Source: Planomonospora sp. ID67723
Lineage (GTDB): Bacteria; Actinomycetota; Actinomycetes; Streptosporangiales; Streptosporangiaceae
Assembly (NCBI RefSeq): GCF_015711605.1
Contig: NZ_JABTEZ010000002.1
Coordinates: 434,001-498,000, forward strand
DNA: 64,000 nt
Reading direction: 5' to 3'
Shown: positions 61,939-64,000 of the stretch, piece by piece
Layout of the letters: each line of letters starts with the position of its first letter
How positions within the stretch are numbered: position 1 is the stretch's first letter
The notes under the pieces: generated by a model
Databases searched by the model: none
What the model was told of the DNA's origin: nothing
The model's input: the letters and a program-made list of their open reading frames with translations, nothing else
Program-made: the position numbers and the translations under genes

Positions 61939-62919
61939 ATGCCTGGTTCCCTGCGCGCGTTGAGACGGCGCATTCTCACGCCTGATGTCATGGAAACTAA
62001 ACTTGAAAAGCGCGGATTCCATGTGAAGAACGACGAGGCTCGCGAACTACTGGAGAGGATCGGCGAGACGTTTCTCCGCGGGTACGCCCTGGCGGCGGAG
62101 GCGAGGACTCCGGCGGAGGCGGAGGAGCAGCTGGAGGAGATTCCCCCGAGGTTCCGGGGTTTCGCCTACGAAGGGGCCGGCATGGCCTTCACGATCCTCG
62201 ACGCGCTGCCGTTCGGGAGCGGGCGCGGGGTTGACGGCTTCCTCCGCGGACGCGGGAACGCCCACATATACATGATCTACGTCGGGATCGGCTGGGGGAT
62301 GGCCCGGCTGCCCAGGTTCCTGTGGCCGAAGAGCGCGACCCTCGACCCGTTGCTGTTGTGGCTCGTGCACGACGGATACGGCTTCCACCAGGCCTATTTC
62401 CACACCGAGCGGTATGTGACCCAGCAGTTCCAGGACTCCGGCTTCCCGTGGCCGGCGGGCCGGAACCGGGGGTACGCCGGCCGGGCGATCGACCAGGGCA
62501 TCGGCCGGGCCCTGTGGTTCGTCGGCGGGACCGACGTCGAGAAGGTCGTGTCGATGGTCGAGAAGTTCCCCCGGGCGCGCCGGGCGGACCTGTTCAGCGG
62601 GGTCGGCCTGGCCGCGACGTACGCGGGCGGCGGCGCCGAGGACGAGCTGCGGGAGCTGAGGGAGCGCGCCGGGCACTACCGTCCCCAGCTCGCCCAGGGG
62701 AGCGTGTTCGCGGCCGAAGCCCGGGTCCGGGCCGGCCTGGTGGTGCCGCACAACGAGATCGCGACCCAGGTCTTCTGCGGCTCGACCCCCGAGCAGGCGG
62801 CACGGCTCAGCCTCGACACCCGGCCCGCCGGGGCCGTGCCCGGCGTCCTGCCGGCCTATGAGATGTGGCGGCAGCGCGTCGCCGATCAGCTTATATCCCT
62901 TGGAGGTGTTAGTCCGTGA
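61939..62919 (+). CDS. DUF1702 family protein (UnbL-type), second copy
   Basis: 326 residues from ATG 61939 (GAGAGG). Same architecture as the first copy: FRGFAYEGAGMAFTILDALP, MIYVGIGWGMARLPRFLWPK, WLVHDGYGFHQAYFHTERYV, RAIDQGIGRALWFVGGTDVE and LFSGVGLAATYAGGG. The 175-bp gap before it is comparatively AT-rich. Its TGA overlaps the UnbV-like GTG by 4 bases, so these two are coupled. Duplication followed by divergence suggests distinct roles or a heteromer. Confidence 0.85.
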   Translation: MPGSLRALRRRILTPDVMETKLEKRGFHVKNDEARELLERIGETFLRGYALAAEARTPAEAEEQLEEIPPRFRGFAYEGAGMAFTILDALPFGSGRGVDGFLRGRGNAHIYMIYVGIGWGMARLPRFLWPKSATLDPLLLWLVHDGYGFHQAYFHTERYVTQQFQDSGFPWPAGRNRGYAGRAIDQGIGRALWFVGGTDVEKVVSMVEKFPRARRADLFSGVGLAATYAGGGAEDELRELRERAGHYRPQLAQGSVFAAEARVRAGLVVPHNEIATQVFCGSTPEQAARLSLDTRPAGAVPGVLPAYEMWRQRVADQLISLGGVSP

Positions 62920-64000
62920 CCACGACAGCCGCCTGGCTGCGCCGGCAGACGGCGGGAATCGTCGCCCTGGCGCTGATGGTGACCGCGTTCGTAGTGGGCC
63001 GCCCGTATTTCGCGTCCGCGGCCGAGAAGGAGGACCTGGCCGGCGCGTACGCCTTCACTCCGCACAGCATCGCGCTGCCCGGGGGCTCCCCGATGCAGAC
63101 GATCCGCAAGGTCAACAAGGACTACAAGAAGATCGACGCGTGGATCTCCTCGGTCGGCGCCGCGATCGCGATGGACGACCTGGACGGGGACGGCCTGTCC
63201 AACGACCTGTGCACCGTCGACACCCGGACCGACCAGACCGTGGTCACACCCGCTCCGGGCGACCGCGCCGACCGGTACCAGCCGTTCGCGCTGAACCCCG
63301 GCAGCCTGCCCATGGGCAAGGCGATGGCGCCCATGGGCTGCGTGCCGGGTGACTTCAACGAGGACGGGCGAGCCGACCTGATGGTCTACCTGTGGGGCCG
63401 CTCGCCGATCCTCTACCTGCGCAAGGCCGACGCGACCGGACTCTCCGGCGACGCCTTCCAGCCCACCGAGCTGGTGCCCGGCTCCGCGGGCGCCTACTCC
63501 GGACCGATCTGGAACACGAACGTGGCCACCGTCGCCGACTTCGACGGCGACGGGCACTCCGACATCTTCATCGGCAACTACTTCCCCGACGGCTCGCGCG
63601 TGCTGGACGACACGGTCAGCGGCGGTGTGGAGATGAACGACTCCATGTCCAGGGGGTTCAACGGCGGACGCAACTACTTCTTCCGCTGGACCGGGGGCAG
63701 CGGGGGCGCGCAGCCCTCGGCGACCTTCCAGAGGATCGACGGCGTCCTGACCGACGAGGTCTCCAAGGGCTGGGAGCTCGGGGCCACCTCCGTCGACGTG
63801 GACGGCGACCAGTTGCCCGAGCTGTTCCTGAACAACGACTTCGGGCCGGACCGCCTGCTGCACAACCGCTCCACCCCGGGTCAGCTGAAGTTCGCCGAGG
63901 TGGAGGGCACCCGCACCCCGTGGATCCCCAAGTCCAAGACGATCATGCACGACTCGTTCAAGGGCATGGGCTCCGACGCCGGCGACTTCAACAAGGACGG
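62916..64000 (+). CDS. unbV: UnbV-like secreted FG-GAP repeat protein (3' end outside window)
   Basis: 361 codons from GTG 62916 (GGAGGTG site) to the window end, still open. N-terminal membrane/signal helix (TAGIVALALMVTAFVVG) then VCBS/FG-GAP calcium-binding repeats: DDLDGDGLSNDL, DFNEDGRADLMVYLWG, DFDGDGHSDIFIGNYF, DVDGDQLPELFLNNDFGPDR and GDFNKDG at the edge. This matches ASPIC/UnbV proteins, conserved with UnbL in enediyne clusters and thought to be exported. The C-terminal UnbV_ASPIC domain lies beyond the window. Confidence 0.83.
   Translation, partial: MTTTAAWLRRQTAGIVALALMVTAFVVGRPYFASAAEKEDLAGAYAFTPHSIALPGGSPMQTIRKVNKDYKKIDAWISSVGAAIAMDDLDGDGLSNDLCTVDTRTDQTVVTPAPGDRADRYQPFALNPGSLPMGKAMAPMGCVPGDFNEDGRADLMVYLWGRSPILYLRKADATGLSGDAFQPTELVPGSAGAYSGPIWNTNVATVADFDGDGHSDIFIGNYFPDGSRVLDDTVSGGVEMNDSMSRGFNGGRNYFFRWTGGSGGAQPSATFQRIDGVLTDEVSKGWELGATSVDVDGDQLPELFLNNDFGPDRLLHNRSTPGQLKFAEVEGTRTPWIPKSKTIMHDSFKGMGSDAGDFNKD

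Overview
This is a high-GC actinobacterial chromosome segment. Nearly every recognisable family (SARP and LAL regulators, mycothiol-linked DsbA protein, PS-10 peptidase, DUF1702, FecCD fusion, GTG/TTG starts) is typical of filamentous actinomycetes. A Streptosporangiales-type genome is my best guess, but the sequence alone does not fix the genus.

Layout. 0-6.8 kb is ordinary chromosome: the 3' end of a nitric oxide synthase oxygenase gene, an enoyl-CoA hydratase, an ABC exporter, a secreted GH16/CBM6 beta-glucanase with a palindromic operator, a DUF402 protein and galactokinase. 6.9-23 kb is an accessory region. A CAT-anticodon tRNA gene carries the first of three direct copies of its own 3' half (6896, 15291, 19217), the mark of serial integration at a tRNA attachment site. 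The first interval holds a RelE-like toxin-antitoxin pair and a minus-strand set consisting of an IS-broken XRE regulator, a TIR protein, a degenerate P-loop protein, an SPFH-like membrane protein and a protein with a RHIM-like tail. The second holds IS debris, an AraC regulator and small secreted proteins. Beyond the third lie integrase and secreted-protein pseudogenes, a two-repeat CRISPR relic and a T4-Beta-family gene split by an IS5-family element.

23.9-28.8 kb is a siderophore-uptake operon (ATPase, lipoprotein, fused permease, SIP reductase) behind an iron box. 28.9-50 kb mixes housekeeping and niche genes: a Syd/SUKH protein beside an IS scar, a response regulator with a gutted kinase, two DUF418 membrane proteins, a TerD-like protein, a GlxA-type regulator facing a cupin and P450, an MFS exporter facing its XRE-cupin regulator, an SNF2 helicase, a divergent amidohydrolase/glutamine-synthetase pair equivalent to the two halves of FluG, an apparently dead metallopeptidase, a macrodomain protein and a secreted S37 peptidase.

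50.3-64 kb looks like the edge of a natural-product cluster: a SARP, a small secreted peptide, an HIUase-like protein lacking its catalytic residues, a second 2-isopropylmalate synthase, a LuxR-LAL regulator, a polytopic membrane protein, two DUF1702 (UnbL-type) proteins and an UnbV-like FG-GAP protein cut by the window end. DUF1702 plus UnbV is the signature of conserved enediyne cassette genes, so an enediyne-type PKS may lie just to the right.
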